DNA from: Candidatus Fermentibacteraceae bacterium
Lineage (GTDB): Bacteria; Fermentibacterota; Fermentibacteria; Fermentibacterales; JCC-6
DNA length: 50,991 bases
Assembly: GCA_016936235.1 (NCBI GenBank)
Contig: JAFGPK010000053.1
Span: 1 to 50,991, forward strand
Reading direction: 5' to 3'
In this document: positions 1-8,388 of the stretch, piece after piece
Layout: each line of letters begins with the position of its first letter
How positions within the stretch are numbered: position 1 is the stretch's first letter
The notes under the pieces: model-generated
What the model saw: only the letters and a program-made list of their open reading frames with translations
Told to the model about the DNA's origin: nothing
Database searches by the model: none
Program-made: the position numbers and the translations under genes

Positions 1-287
1 CCGTTGTAGAGCGCGGGCTTGGGGGAGCAGCATGCCACGCTCTGTCCCACCAGGTTCACGTACTGCTGCATGGCCGGAGCCTCCAGCGGAGTGTACATGT
101 TCAGCACGGTGGCTGCCACGGACCTGCCGAGGTAGTACTCCTCCACCTCGGTCATCTCGTGGCTGGCATGCTGGAAGGATTCGGCGATACTGAGGGCGCT
201 CTGAACATCGTCGTCCTCGAGGACGTCAACGATGTCTCCCAGCCCGAAGGCCAGAAGGGATGCGAGGGCAATGCCGAAAATGGTCAT
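1..287 (-). CDS. M48 family metalloprotease, N-terminal part (cut by window edge)
   Basis: Only the first 95 codons are present; the gene runs off the left end of the window. The reading starts MTIFGIALASLLAFGLGD, a signal peptide, followed by a region with EEYYLGRSVAATVL and QQYVNLVGQSVACC. These match the conserved N-terminal block of secreted M48 (Ste24/BepA-like) zinc proteases, which precedes the HEXXH site not visible here. The start is supported by GGAGG six bases upstream, and the ATG overlaps the stop of the upstream SH3-domain gene as ATGA, so the two are translationally coupled. Family members degrade or chaperone periplasmic and outer-membrane proteins; the substrate is unknown. 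Family call is fairly sure, function inferred. Confidence 0.75.
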   Translation of the reverse strand, partial: MTIFGIALASLLAFGLGDIVDVLEDDDVQSALSIAESFQHASHEMTEVEEYYLGRSVAATVLNMYTPLEAPAMQQYVNLVGQSVACCSPKPALYN

Positions 288-820
288 CGTCCGCCTCCCC
301 CCGTGGTCGTCGTGGTGGCGGAGGTGGATGACGAGGTGCCGGTGCCCTCTATGAGGTGTCCGGCAAGGAGAAACTGGTAGAGTTCCTCCGAGGTAACCCC
401 CCAGGATGTCTCCATGCGGTCCACCATGGAGAAGTCCAGCTCAGGGTTCTCCCCGGCGTAGGTCTGTTCGATGTCCTCGTTGAATCCCCGGCCGGCCAGC
501 ATTATCTCGTCGGAGGTGACCCCGCCCGATGCTGACGTGCCGCTGGATGAACTCTCGATCGCTCCCGTCACGGCGGTCATGTGGATCCAGCCGGTCCTGT
601 CCAGGGCTGTGGTGATCCTGTACCATTCCCCCTGGACCTCGTCTATCACTGCAAGGGTACCGAAGGTGACGGACTGGGTGGGGGAGGCGTAGAAGGCGGG
701 CATGGGATAGATGAACTGGTTCTGGACCGCGATGGCGACCTGGTCCCCGGGCTGGGGCGGATCGTCCTCGGCGGTTGCCAGCAGAGTGAACATCAGAAGG
801 GGTATCAGGACAAGTCTCAT
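284..820 (-). CDS. Secreted SH3-domain-like protein
   Basis: The 178-residue product begins MRLVLIPLLMFTLLATAEDD, a signal peptide. An upstream in-frame ATG at 838 exists, but GGAGG lies six bases before the ATG at 820, so the shorter start is preferred. Residues about 20-85 (QVAIAVQNQFIYPMP, WYRITTALDRTGWIH) look like a bacterial SH3 domain, typically a cell-wall or ligand-binding module. The middle is rich in Ser/Gly, and the C terminus ends in a low-complexity Ser/Thr/Gly tail (SSSTSATTTTTGGGG). It is coupled by a 4-base overlap to an M48 metalloprotease, suggesting a joint envelope role. No catalytic motif is seen. Confidence 0.7.
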   Translation of the reverse strand: MRLVLIPLLMFTLLATAEDDPPQPGDQVAIAVQNQFIYPMPAFYASPTQSVTFGTLAVIDEVQGEWYRITTALDRTGWIHMTAVTGAIESSSSGTSASGGVTSDEIMLAGRGFNEDIEQTYAGENPELDFSMVDRMETSWGVTSEELYQFLLAGHLIEGTGTSSSTSATTTTTGGGGR

Positions 821-887
821 GGATAACCTCCATTTCATTGCAGACCGTAATAGGTACCCGTCCGCACTTCCCCGACCCTGCGGCCGG

Positions 888-916
888 TTGCGGAATAATT
901 CAGGTCAGGGTAATAT
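888..916 (+). promoter_or_regulatory. Candidate sigma70-type promoter for the PQQ-propeller gene
   Basis: TTGCGG (888-893) and TAATAT (911-916) are separated by exactly 17 bases, in the 117-base divergent gap between the SH3-domain gene and the PQQ-propeller gene. The expected start site lies about 15 bases before the ATG at 938. The assignment rests on consensus resemblance only. Confidence 0.4.
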
Positions 917-937
917 TATAAAAGATGGGGGTCAGAC

Positions 938-2809
938 ATGTTATCCATGATGTTTTGCGCTCTAATGCTATCCCAGAGAGGTCTCGTACCGGTGGCGGTC
1001 CCGGTGGGGTCCGGCACCGGCCCGGAATTCCCCCAGCTTCCTGTGGAGGTGGAGCTTCTTTCACCGCCTCCGGGACAGTTGTACGTGGAGGACCTCTGGA
1101 GGGTCAGGCTTACCAACACTTCATCCGCGACCTTCTCCGTTTACCTCTTCGTTACCATCGAGGAAGCCTCGCAGGGTCTCCTGATGGACGCCACCACTTC
1201 GGTATTCCTGCTTCCCCCGGGCACCATGTACATGTCATCGGTGGAGCTTTCACCCATAAGCTCGGAGTTCTACGACAACGAGTTCGAGGAGAGCGTCGGC
1301 AGGATGGGGAATTTTCCCGACGGCACGTACATTGTCACCATCTATGTGTACGAGGACGGCGGAGGGATAATAGGCCAGGGCGGTGTCACGCAGACAGTCC
1401 GGAACCACACCGCTCCCGAGCTTCTCTATCCCATGGACGGCGAGATCGTTAACGAACCCCTCCCTCTCTTCACATGGCTTCCAGGCTTGCCCTCGGCTGA
1501 TATCGACTACGACCTTCGGATTGTGGAGCTGCTTCAGGACCAGTCGCCCCAGAGCGCCATAACGGCAAATCCAGCGTTTTTCCTGGAGGAGGGAGTACCG
1601 GATCCCCAGCTGGCCTACCCCGTGATCGCCGATCCTTTCCAGTGCGGCCGGACGTACGGATGGCAGGTCGAGGGATTCTACCAGGGGGTATCCGTGGGCG
1701 CCACTGACGTATGGACTTTCACAGTACAGAGTTCCGGCTCCCCCGATGAGGAGGGATCGGGTATCTGGAGCTTCGAGACCGGTGACAGGGTCTACTGCAG
1801 TCCGGCCATTGCGCCTGACGGCAGCATAGTCTGCGGTAGCGACGACGGTTTCGTCTACTCCCTGGACCAGGCCGGAGTCGAGCAGTGGAGGTACGCCGCG
1901 GGAGGGCCGGTGTTCGGAGTGATTACGGCTGAAGACGGCAGGGTGTTCGCCACAGGGAACTTCGGCATCTGCTGCCTTGACGCTTCGGGCTTCGCAGTCT
2001 GGCGCAATCCACTGAGCGGAAGGGTCACCGCCTGCCCCATCATGCTGCCCTCGGGCATGGTATTCGCAGGGGCTGAGGGGGGCATTTTCCATGCCATAGA
2101 CGGATTCACGGGAGAAACAGCTGATACGCTTCACGCAGAGGGGCAGATATACCTGTCAGCCGCGGCGGACAGGTCCGGGACCATACTCTTCTCCAGCGAC
2201 GACGGGAAGCTCCATGCCGTTGGGTACTCGGCCGGAAGCGGTTTTCAGGAGATCTGGTCCTTCGGGGTGGACGAGGATATTGCGGGCGGCCCCGTGATAT
2301 TCGGGGACAGGATATACGCCGCCGCAGGCAGGGAGGTGATGTGCCTGGACTCGGAGGGGAACGGTCTCTGGAGCAGCACCCTTCCGTCGGCCGTGTACAC
2401 CGGTCCCGTGGTCTCCTCCTCCGGCGTGGTCTACGCCGGAACAGGCAGCGGAAACGTCTACGCCCTCAAGGGGGATACAGGCGAGAGGACCGGCGTCGTC
2501 CCGGCAGGTGCCGTCATCACTTCAACTCCGGCGCTGATGGTCACGGGGGCCATGGTCTTCGGATGCGAGGACGGGCGCCTTCACTGCTATTCGCCCTCGG
2601 GATTCAGCCTGTGGAAGTTCCAGACCGGTGACCAGGTGAGGTCCAGCCCCACTGTGGGCCTTGACGGCACCGTGTACTTCGGCAGCGATGACCACAGGAT
2701 ATACGCGGTGACTGGTTCGGGCGCCGGACCCATGACCGACGGATGGCCGCAGTTCTGCCTGGATTCGTCCAACAACGGCTCACTCGCCGCGGAAGGAGAG
2801 GGGGAGTGA
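938..2809 (+). CDS. PQQ-like beta-propeller repeat protein, probably exported
   Basis: The 623-residue product has a hydrophobic N terminus (MLSMMFCALML) and two Ig/fibronectin-like segments up to about residue 270. From there to the C terminus it has BamB-like PQQ-propeller repeats. Each repeat has the pattern W-x-F-x-TGD, a Pro-Ala or Pro-Thr turn, and a G-S-D-D-G (V/I)Y-(S/A)-(L/V) strand, for example CGSDDGFVYSLD and YFGSDDHRIYAVTG. Such propellers are scaffolds or adhesins in the envelope; no enzyme residues are recognised. The start follows a G-rich SD in GGGGGTCAGAC. Its stop overlaps the GTG of the next gene as GTGA, so it probably forms a unit with the downstream beta-barrel. Confidence 0.8.
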   Translation: MLSMMFCALMLSQRGLVPVAVPVGSGTGPEFPQLPVEVELLSPPPGQLYVEDLWRVRLTNTSSATFSVYLFVTIEEASQGLLMDATTSVFLLPPGTMYMSSVELSPISSEFYDNEFEESVGRMGNFPDGTYIVTIYVYEDGGGIIGQGGVTQTVRNHTAPELLYPMDGEIVNEPLPLFTWLPGLPSADIDYDLRIVELLQDQSPQSAITANPAFFLEEGVPDPQLAYPVIADPFQCGRTYGWQVEGFYQGVSVGATDVWTFTVQSSGSPDEEGSGIWSFETGDRVYCSPAIAPDGSIVCGSDDGFVYSLDQAGVEQWRYAAGGPVFGVITAEDGRVFATGNFGICCLDASGFAVWRNPLSGRVTACPIMLPSGMVFAGAEGGIFHAIDGFTGETADTLHAEGQIYLSAAADRSGTILFSSDDGKLHAVGYSAGSGFQEIWSFGVDEDIAGGPVIFGDRIYAAAGREVMCLDSEGNGLWSSTLPSAVYTGPVVSSSGVVYAGTGSGNVYALKGDTGERTGVVPAGAVITSTPALMVTGAMVFGCEDGRLHCYSPSGFSLWKFQTGDQVRSSPTVGLDGTVYFGSDDHRIYAVTGSGAGPMTDGWPQFCLDSSNNGSLAAEGEGE

Positions 2810-4407
2810 GAATCTGGATCTTCCTGCCTCTCCTGGCGGCCTTCTGCGCCCTGGCAGGGGATAGCGGCATAAGGATCTCGGGCAGCTCGTCCTTCTATTC
2901 CCAGTACTCGTCGGACGAAACCGAATGGAGCCAGATGCCGGCGCAGTTCTGGAGGTGGAGGTTCAATCCCGTCCTGAACCTCTACGGTATCCCGGTGGTG
3001 GCCAGCGTGTTCGTCTCCTCCGAGGATAACATGGACAGGCAGAGCATGAACAGGATCTACATCTCGTCATCTCCCTCCGCTTCCACCAGGGAGGAGTCGG
3101 TGCTGTCGTTCATTTCCACCGTCGGGGTGGGCTCCTTCAATCCCTATTTCTCGGAACTGACCCTTAACGCGGCCAGCATAACGGGAGCGAACGTGGCCAT
3201 AATGCCAGGGAACTTCTACCTCGCCGCTGCGGGGGGCAGGAACAGAAGGGGGGTGGAGCCCTCGGAAGACGGTCCCGGAGCTTACCAGAGGAGCATATAC
3301 GCGGTGCAGACGGGACTCGGGTCGCCCTACGGCAGCCATCTCCACCTGTGCTTCCTCTACGGGAAGGACACCGAGGGATCCATCGCAGAGGACAGCACCT
3401 TCCGCATAACGCCTTCGAAGAACATGGTCGCATCGCTGGACTGGGGCGCAATGTTCGGCCGCGGTGTCTTCAGGCTGGAGGGGGAGGTGGCCGGGTCGAT
3501 ATTCACCAGGGACACCAGGAGCCCCGGGGTGGACACTGACAAGGTGCCCCAGTGGGTCCTGGACCTAACGGGAATAAACGTAAGCTCCGGCTTCGGCTGG
3601 GCCGTGGACCTCTCCTCATCGGTCAGGTTCTCCGAGAACATGCTCTCGCTGTCATTCAGCAGGGTTGACCCCGGGTTCGAGAGCATGGGGTGCCCCTACC
3701 TCAGGAACGACGAGATGTCGGTGGAAGCCGCGGGCGACAGGTACTTCATGGGGAGGAAGCTCTTCGCAGGGGTATTCTACAGGTGGTACAGGAACAACCT
3801 GCTTGACACCAGTGAGAACACCACCACCGGCAACTCCTGCGGCGTCAGGGCGGGCCTGGCCTTTCCCGGCCTTCCCAGGCTGAACGTAAGCTACTCGCCC
3901 TCCTCAGTTGAATCCGACGATACCACGGGGACGATGATCGAAACCTCCATGCTCTCCGTGTCCTCCAGCTATCGAAGGGATGTCTTCGGACTCGACCTGA
4001 ACTCCTCACTTGCGGTGACGGTACACGATAACTCCATGGGAAGCGGCAGCGGCGACTACAGCATGGTCAGCGGCGTCCTCAGGGAAACCCTTTCGCTCCG
4101 TTATCCCGTGGTACTGACAGGAAGCCTTGCCGCTCGAAGGACCAGGCATGATGAGACAAGGGAATGGAACTACACCGGAGATCTGCGTGGAACATGGTAT
4201 CCTTCTGAGGAACTTTCACTTACCCTTGGAGGGTATTATTCGAAGAGCGAGTCCGACAGGAGGATGGGCGTGGTGGCCGGGGGAGGGTTCCCCGTACTTG
4301 ACTGGCTCACGGCGGAGGTCTTCGGCCGTTACGCTGACTACGCGAGCTCCACTGAAGAGGATGGGAGCATCGTAACCGGTGGAGCTGGGATGACCGTGGT
4401 CTGGTAG
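2806..4407 (+). CDS. Putative outer-membrane beta-barrel protein
   Basis: The GTG start at 2806 overlaps the TGA of the preceding gene and follows GGAAGGAGAGGGGGA. A longer in-frame ATG at 2743 lies inside the previous gene and lacks a signal peptide. The resulting 533-residue protein starts RIWIFLPLLAAFCALAGDSG, a clean signal peptide. The rest consists of alternating polar/aromatic beta-strands with repeated Ser-Ser, Tyr and Gly turns, and ends in a hydrophobic strand (GGAGMTVVW) with a terminal aromatic residue, as in outer-membrane barrels. No named family is recognised. Coupling to the PQQ-propeller protein suggests a surface complex, which is inference. Confidence 0.65.
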   Translation: MRIWIFLPLLAAFCALAGDSGIRISGSSSFYSQYSSDETEWSQMPAQFWRWRFNPVLNLYGIPVVASVFVSSEDNMDRQSMNRIYISSSPSASTREESVLSFISTVGVGSFNPYFSELTLNAASITGANVAIMPGNFYLAAAGGRNRRGVEPSEDGPGAYQRSIYAVQTGLGSPYGSHLHLCFLYGKDTEGSIAEDSTFRITPSKNMVASLDWGAMFGRGVFRLEGEVAGSIFTRDTRSPGVDTDKVPQWVLDLTGINVSSGFGWAVDLSSSVRFSENMLSLSFSRVDPGFESMGCPYLRNDEMSVEAAGDRYFMGRKLFAGVFYRWYRNNLLDTSENTTTGNSCGVRAGLAFPGLPRLNVSYSPSSVESDDTTGTMIETSMLSVSSSYRRDVFGLDLNSSLAVTVHDNSMGSGSGDYSMVSGVLRETLSLRYPVVLTGSLAARRTRHDETREWNYTGDLRGTWYPSEELSLTLGGYYSKSESDRRMGVVAGGGFPVLDWLTAEVFGRYADYASSTEEDGSIVTGGAGMTVVW

Positions 4408-4429
4408 TCCTCTGTCCGCATGACAGCGG

Positions 4430-6541
4430 TCACTTTGACATCAGGTTGAAGACGCCGGACCATTGCGGGGACCCGTCTCCCGGATCCACGGCCATGGCCC
4501 TGCACCTCTCGGCCATTATCGCCGAGGGGATGTCGGAGGCGGACGAGAATATGTCCGCGGCTTCAGTGAAACGGCCTTTCCTGTACAGTTCCAGGGCTTC
4601 CGCGTAGAGTTTCATGGAAGCCTCCGCATCATCTGCGAGTTCACTCGACCTGCACACCAGCTGGTATATGTTCACCGGCTGCTGCTGCCCCACTACTCTG
4701 ACGGTGTCCAGTTCCCTGTAGACGAAGCCTCCTCCGGCGTCGCGCATCGTATCCTCCGGCACCATTATGGAAGTCCCGTAGACCTTGTTCACGCCCTCCA
4801 GCCGTGAGCCCAGGTTGACGGTGCTTCCCATTATGGTGTAGTCGAAGCGCTTCTCGGAGCCCATGTTGCCCACCACCATGTCCCCCGTGGCCAGGCCTAT
4901 CCTGGTGACCAGCTCCGGGTAGCCGTCCCTTACGAGATCTACATTCATGACCGAATGAGCCTCCTGGCACCGGAGGGCGGCGGAGCAGGCGCGGGCCGCA
5001 TGGTCCTCCATGTGTATCGGAGCTCCCCAGAACGCTACTATCGCGTCCCCCTCGAACTTGTCTACCGTGCCGCCGGTATCCAGGATTATGTCGGTCATGG
5101 TGGTGAGATACCTGTTCAAAATGGAGACCAGCTCCTCCGGGGACAGCTTCTCCGAGATTCCCGTGAAGCCCTTTATGTCGGAGAAGAAAGCCGTCATCCG
5201 CCTCCTGTCGCCTCCGAGGACCAGCATTTCGGGATTATCGGTAACCTGTGCCACGACGTCGGGGGAGAGGTACTGGGAGAAGGCGCTTCGTATCTCCTGC
5301 TTCCTCCGGCTTTCGGAGCTGAAGAGGAATATTCCTCCGGCAAGCATGGTCAGTATCCCGGAGGTGGCCGGCCAGAGGGTCTCGAGCCAGTAGCCCTGCC
5401 TGAAGAGCAGGAATGAGGCCAGGAGAAGGGCTATGGTTGGAAGGAAGGCCAGCATCGCGCCCAGCGATATCCTTTTCACGGAGGACAGGAACAGGGCGGT
5501 GAGAGCCGATACCAGAAGAGCTGCAGCAATAGATACCCGATCAGGGTATTTATGTATGAAGTCACCGTTCAGTATGTTGTCTACTGCAGTTGCGAGCACT
5601 TCGACGCCGGGGCACTGGGGCGAATACGGTGTGGGCTTGAGGTCGTAGAGGGCCGGAGCCGCGTAGCCCACAAGGACTATGGCGTTCATGAACACGGTGG
5701 AATCAACCGGGCAGGGCTGCCCCATGGCCCTGGCGTTCAGCGCGGCTGTGAGGTCTGCCAGGGGGAAGCTCCTGTAGGTTCCCGCGGGGCCGTGGAATCT
5801 GAGCTGGAGCCTGCAGGCGTCCCCGGTCACCAGTGATACGTCGCCGATCGTCACACGGTGCGGGTGGACCTGTATTTCCGGCCTGCCCATGGCCATCCAT
5901 GCCACCGCAAGTGGAAGGGATGGAGCGGTGCCGGATGGAGTGCCGCTGAGGAGCCTGATGCTCCTGAAGACTCCGTCGGGGTCCTGCCTGTCGCTGGTGC
6001 TGCTCAGCAAATCCGAACCCCTTGCTATCATCCCGTTGGGCGGTGTGCAGTACCATGCGGAATCCAGTCCGGCGTCCCCCGTGACCGTGGAAGGGATGAC
6101 GGCATTGGAGGGAATGGGCGAGCCCTCCCTCTGGAGCAGGGCCATCACGAAGGTGGTGCCGCCCCTTGAGGCCACTTCACCGAACATGCTGTCCTCCACG
6201 GCGGAGTAGACCGAGGGGAGGTCGAAAAGAATGTCGAAGGCCACGACCTGGGCACCCCAGTCCTGGAGAAGGGCCAGCACATCCGCGTAGAGCTGCCTTG
6301 GCACCGGCCAGGGGAGGCGGTCCATTGAGCCGCCGTCGAGGAGGATGAGCACAACGCTGCTGTCCGCCTGCCCGGGAGTAGGGGAGAGCCTGAACCGAAG
6401 GTCCAGAGTGCTCCTCTCAAGATTATCGTGGAATTCGAGCCTTGATATGCCCCATACGGCGGATGTTACGAGAAAACCGGTAAGCAGCACCATGAGGGTG
6501 CGCACGGTCCTGCTGCGGGGGGAGAACCCCTCGGAGAACAC
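4430..6541 (-). CDS. CHASE2-domain class III adenylate/guanylate cyclase
   Basis: The 703-residue membrane sensor has a transmembrane helix at about 15-33, an extracytoplasmic CHASE2 domain at about 40-330, three transmembrane helices at about 336-408 and a class III cyclase domain at about 440-620. Metal-binding aspartates lie in FFSDIKGF (D455) and FEGDAI (D499). The purine-selecting pair looks like Lys495 and Asp567, favouring ATP and hence cAMP. Asn576 and Arg580 in STVNLGSRLEG are transition-state residues, so the enzyme should be active. A helical TPR-like tail follows (about 640-690). The start is GTG with GAGG upstream. It lies 53 bases after a GAF-HD-GYP gene on the same strand, probably co-transcribed. 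Confidence 0.88.
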   Translation of the reverse strand: MFSEGFSPRSRTVRTLMVLLTGFLVTSAVWGISRLEFHDNLERSTLDLRFRLSPTPGQADSSVVLILLDGGSMDRLPWPVPRQLYADVLALLQDWGAQVVAFDILFDLPSVYSAVEDSMFGEVASRGGTTFVMALLQREGSPIPSNAVIPSTVTGDAGLDSAWYCTPPNGMIARGSDLLSSTSDRQDPDGVFRSIRLLSGTPSGTAPSLPLAVAWMAMGRPEIQVHPHRVTIGDVSLVTGDACRLQLRFHGPAGTYRSFPLADLTAALNARAMGQPCPVDSTVFMNAIVLVGYAAPALYDLKPTPYSPQCPGVEVLATAVDNILNGDFIHKYPDRVSIAAALLVSALTALFLSSVKRISLGAMLAFLPTIALLLASFLLFRQGYWLETLWPATSGILTMLAGGIFLFSSESRRKQEIRSAFSQYLSPDVVAQVTDNPEMLVLGGDRRRMTAFFSDIKGFTGISEKLSPEELVSILNRYLTTMTDIILDTGGTVDKFEGDAIVAFWGAPIHMEDHAARACSAALRCQEAHSVMNVDLVRDGYPELVTRIGLATGDMVVGNMGSEKRFDYTIMGSTVNLGSRLEGVNKVYGTSIMVPEDTMRDAGGGFVYRELDTVRVVGQQQPVNIYQLVCRSSELADDAEASMKLYAEALELYRKGRFTEAADIFSSASDIPSAIMAERCRAMAVDPGDGSPQWSGVFNLMSK

Positions 6542-6594
6542 TCAGGCTTCCCTCAACGGGTAGTCCGGTGGGAGAAAGGCCGCTGATCCGGCGT

Positions 6595-7713
6595 TCATTC
6601 CACCGGCACCTCACCGGGCGTAACCTTACCTATGTCAATGAGATATCTCCTGAGAGCCATAACCGCGTTCCTGTCGAACTGCGTGTCCATTCCTTCTATG
6701 AGGAGGTTCAGGGTTTTCGAGAGGGTGTAGGGATTCCTGTAGTGCCGTTTTGCCGTCAGCGCTTCGAATACGTCGGCCACGGCTATTATCCTTCCTCCTA
6801 TGGATATTTCGTCACCCCTTAGACCGTCGGGATAACCCTTGCCGTCCATTCTCTCATGGTGCTGGGAGGCGAATACGGGCACCATCTCCAGGAGCCCCTC
6901 GAACTCGATGGAGGAGAGCATTATCCTGGTGTGCTGCACGTGTTTCCTGAGTATTGTAGTTTCCTCTTCCGAGAGTATGCCCGGTTTCTTCAGTATGCTG
7001 TCCGGGACGGCCAGCTTGCCGTAGTCGTGGAGCAGGGCTGCGTAGTAGATGGCCTCGGCCGTCGGCTCGTCCACGCCCATGTACTCGGCTATCTTCCCGG
7101 AGAGGAACGTAACGTCGAAGCTGTGACCCGCTGTCAGGGGGTCCCTGGCCTCGATTGAGACGGTGAGAGCCTTGATGAGGCCCTCGAACATTCTTCTGCG
7201 GCTCTCCAGCAGCCTGACGTTCTCTATTGTGACGGCTGTGTCCGTGGCCACTATCTCAAGGAATTCAGCGTCCCCGGAAGTGAAGGCACCGCTCTTCTTG
7301 TTGATAACCTGGAACACGCCTATGCAGACTCCCGAGGGATTCACCACAGGGGTGGTGATCATGTTGCGCGTTATGAACCCAGTGTTGTCGTCAATGGTCC
7401 TGTTGAATCTCTCGTCGTGGGTCACATCGTCAAGGATGAGGGTCTTCCCGGTCCTGAAAACGGATCCCGCGACGCCCTGACTGGCGTTGAAGCGGATCTC
7501 CTCCGTTTCCCCCTCCGCCACATATGACCACAACTCGTCGGTCTTAGGGCTGTAGAGGAAGACGGTGGAACGCTCCACGTCCAGCGCGTTGCTGGTCTCA
7601 GCCGCCAGCAGCGTGACCAGCGTATGGAAATCCCTGACCCTGCTTATGGCCCTCGTGATCCTGAGCAGGGCCCTGAACTGCATTGCCTCCGCATTGTCGT
7701 TGCTGAAGGGCAT
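6595..7713 (-). CDS. GAF-HD-GYP protein, putative cyclic-di-GMP phosphodiesterase
   Basis: The product is 372 residues. Residues about 15-168 form a GAF domain (FRTGKTLILDDV, GVFQVINKKSGAF). Residues 175-372 form an HD-GYP domain with the metal-binding H229-D230 in LLHDYGKLAVPDSIL, HH at 285-286, and the signature DGKGYPDGL. All the core residues of an active c-di-GMP phosphodiesterase are present; the usual Ile after the HD is Tyr here. There is no transmembrane helix, so it is cytosolic. CGGGAGA lies five bases before the ATG. It is first in a probable two-gene unit with the CHASE2 cyclase, linking ligand sensing by GAF to second-messenger turnover. Confidence 0.88.
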   Translation of the reverse strand: MPFSNDNAEAMQFRALLRITRAISRVRDFHTLVTLLAAETSNALDVERSTVFLYSPKTDELWSYVAEGETEEIRFNASQGVAGSVFRTGKTLILDDVTHDERFNRTIDDNTGFITRNMITTPVVNPSGVCIGVFQVINKKSGAFTSGDAEFLEIVATDTAVTIENVRLLESRRRMFEGLIKALTVSIEARDPLTAGHSFDVTFLSGKIAEYMGVDEPTAEAIYYAALLHDYGKLAVPDSILKKPGILSEEETTILRKHVQHTRIMLSSIEFEGLLEMVPVFASQHHERMDGKGYPDGLRGDEISIGGRIIAVADVFEALTAKRHYRNPYTLSKTLNLLIEGMDTQFDRNAVMALRRYLIDIGKVTPGEVPVE

Positions 7714-7802
7714 ATTCTCCCGGATTCAGTTAATACGTTTCGAGGACGCGAATGCTTCGCCGGTTAATCTAACATGCCCGGACTGGCCGGGGGAGTGCGG
7801 TT

Positions 7803-8297
7803 TCAGGCGCTCCTGCCGGTCCTGACCGGAGCGGACTGCACCGGCAGCGCATCGAAGAAATCCCTTATCCTCCAGACACCGTCCTCCTTCACCAGCTGAA
7901 CGTAGAAAGTGTTTCTGTTACCGAAAACCCCCCATGTCACCGGTACGAATGTCTCTCCATAAAGAGAAACCGGTTCTTCCGGGGTTACGCTGAAGAGCAG
8001 AAGGTACGCCTTTACCTCTTCGCCCGCGAGAAGGGTCTGCAGGAGTTCCCTTCCATCCATCGCCGCAAGGCCCGGATAGTCCTCCTGCAACCCGAAGAAG
8101 GAAAGAATGTTCTCCATCTGCCGGGGATGGTTGGCCATGACGGAGTCGATCTCGCTCCAGGCCGTCCTGGAGATCATCTCCATGCATGCGTCCGGATCTC
8201 CCGACAGTATCGAGTCGCGGAACGCAGGCAGCACTTCCCCCGGGCTCTCCGGAGAGGCCAGGAGCAGCGCCGTCATCGTGAGGACAAGGTTGATCAC
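7803..8297 (-). CDS. Secreted protein of unknown function, NTF2-like
   Basis: The GTG at 8297 follows AGGAAGG with a 7-base spacer and gives a 164-residue protein starting (V)INLVLTMTALLLASPES, a signal peptide. A much longer in-frame reading would run through der on the other strand and is rejected; an ATG at 8330 is a weaker alternative. The mature part has helices followed by strands ending in TFYVQLVKEDGVWRIRDFF, the pattern of small NTF2-like or DUF4878-type domains in which a final strand pair carries W-R-I-x-D. No catalytic residues can be assigned. It is transcribed divergently from der. Confidence 0.6.
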   Translation of the reverse strand: MINLVLTMTALLLASPESPGEVLPAFRDSILSGDPDACMEMISRTAWSEIDSVMANHPRQMENILSFFGLQEDYPGLAAMDGRELLQTLLAGEEVKAYLLLFSVTPEEPVSLYGETFVPVTWGVFGNRNTFYVQLVKEDGVWRIRDFFDALPVQSAPVRTGRSA

Positions 8298-8388
8298 ACC
8301 AATCACCCTTCCTGTCTCAGGCTCCCACATCGGACCCGCAGCGCGTATAATTGTTGTTCGCGCATAATCTATGGAATGGAGCCTGAAC

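Noticed and set aside
4412-4426. Small hairpin CTGTC/GACAG between two convergent genes.
   Set aside because: Five base pairs and no U tract are too weak to call a bidirectional terminator.
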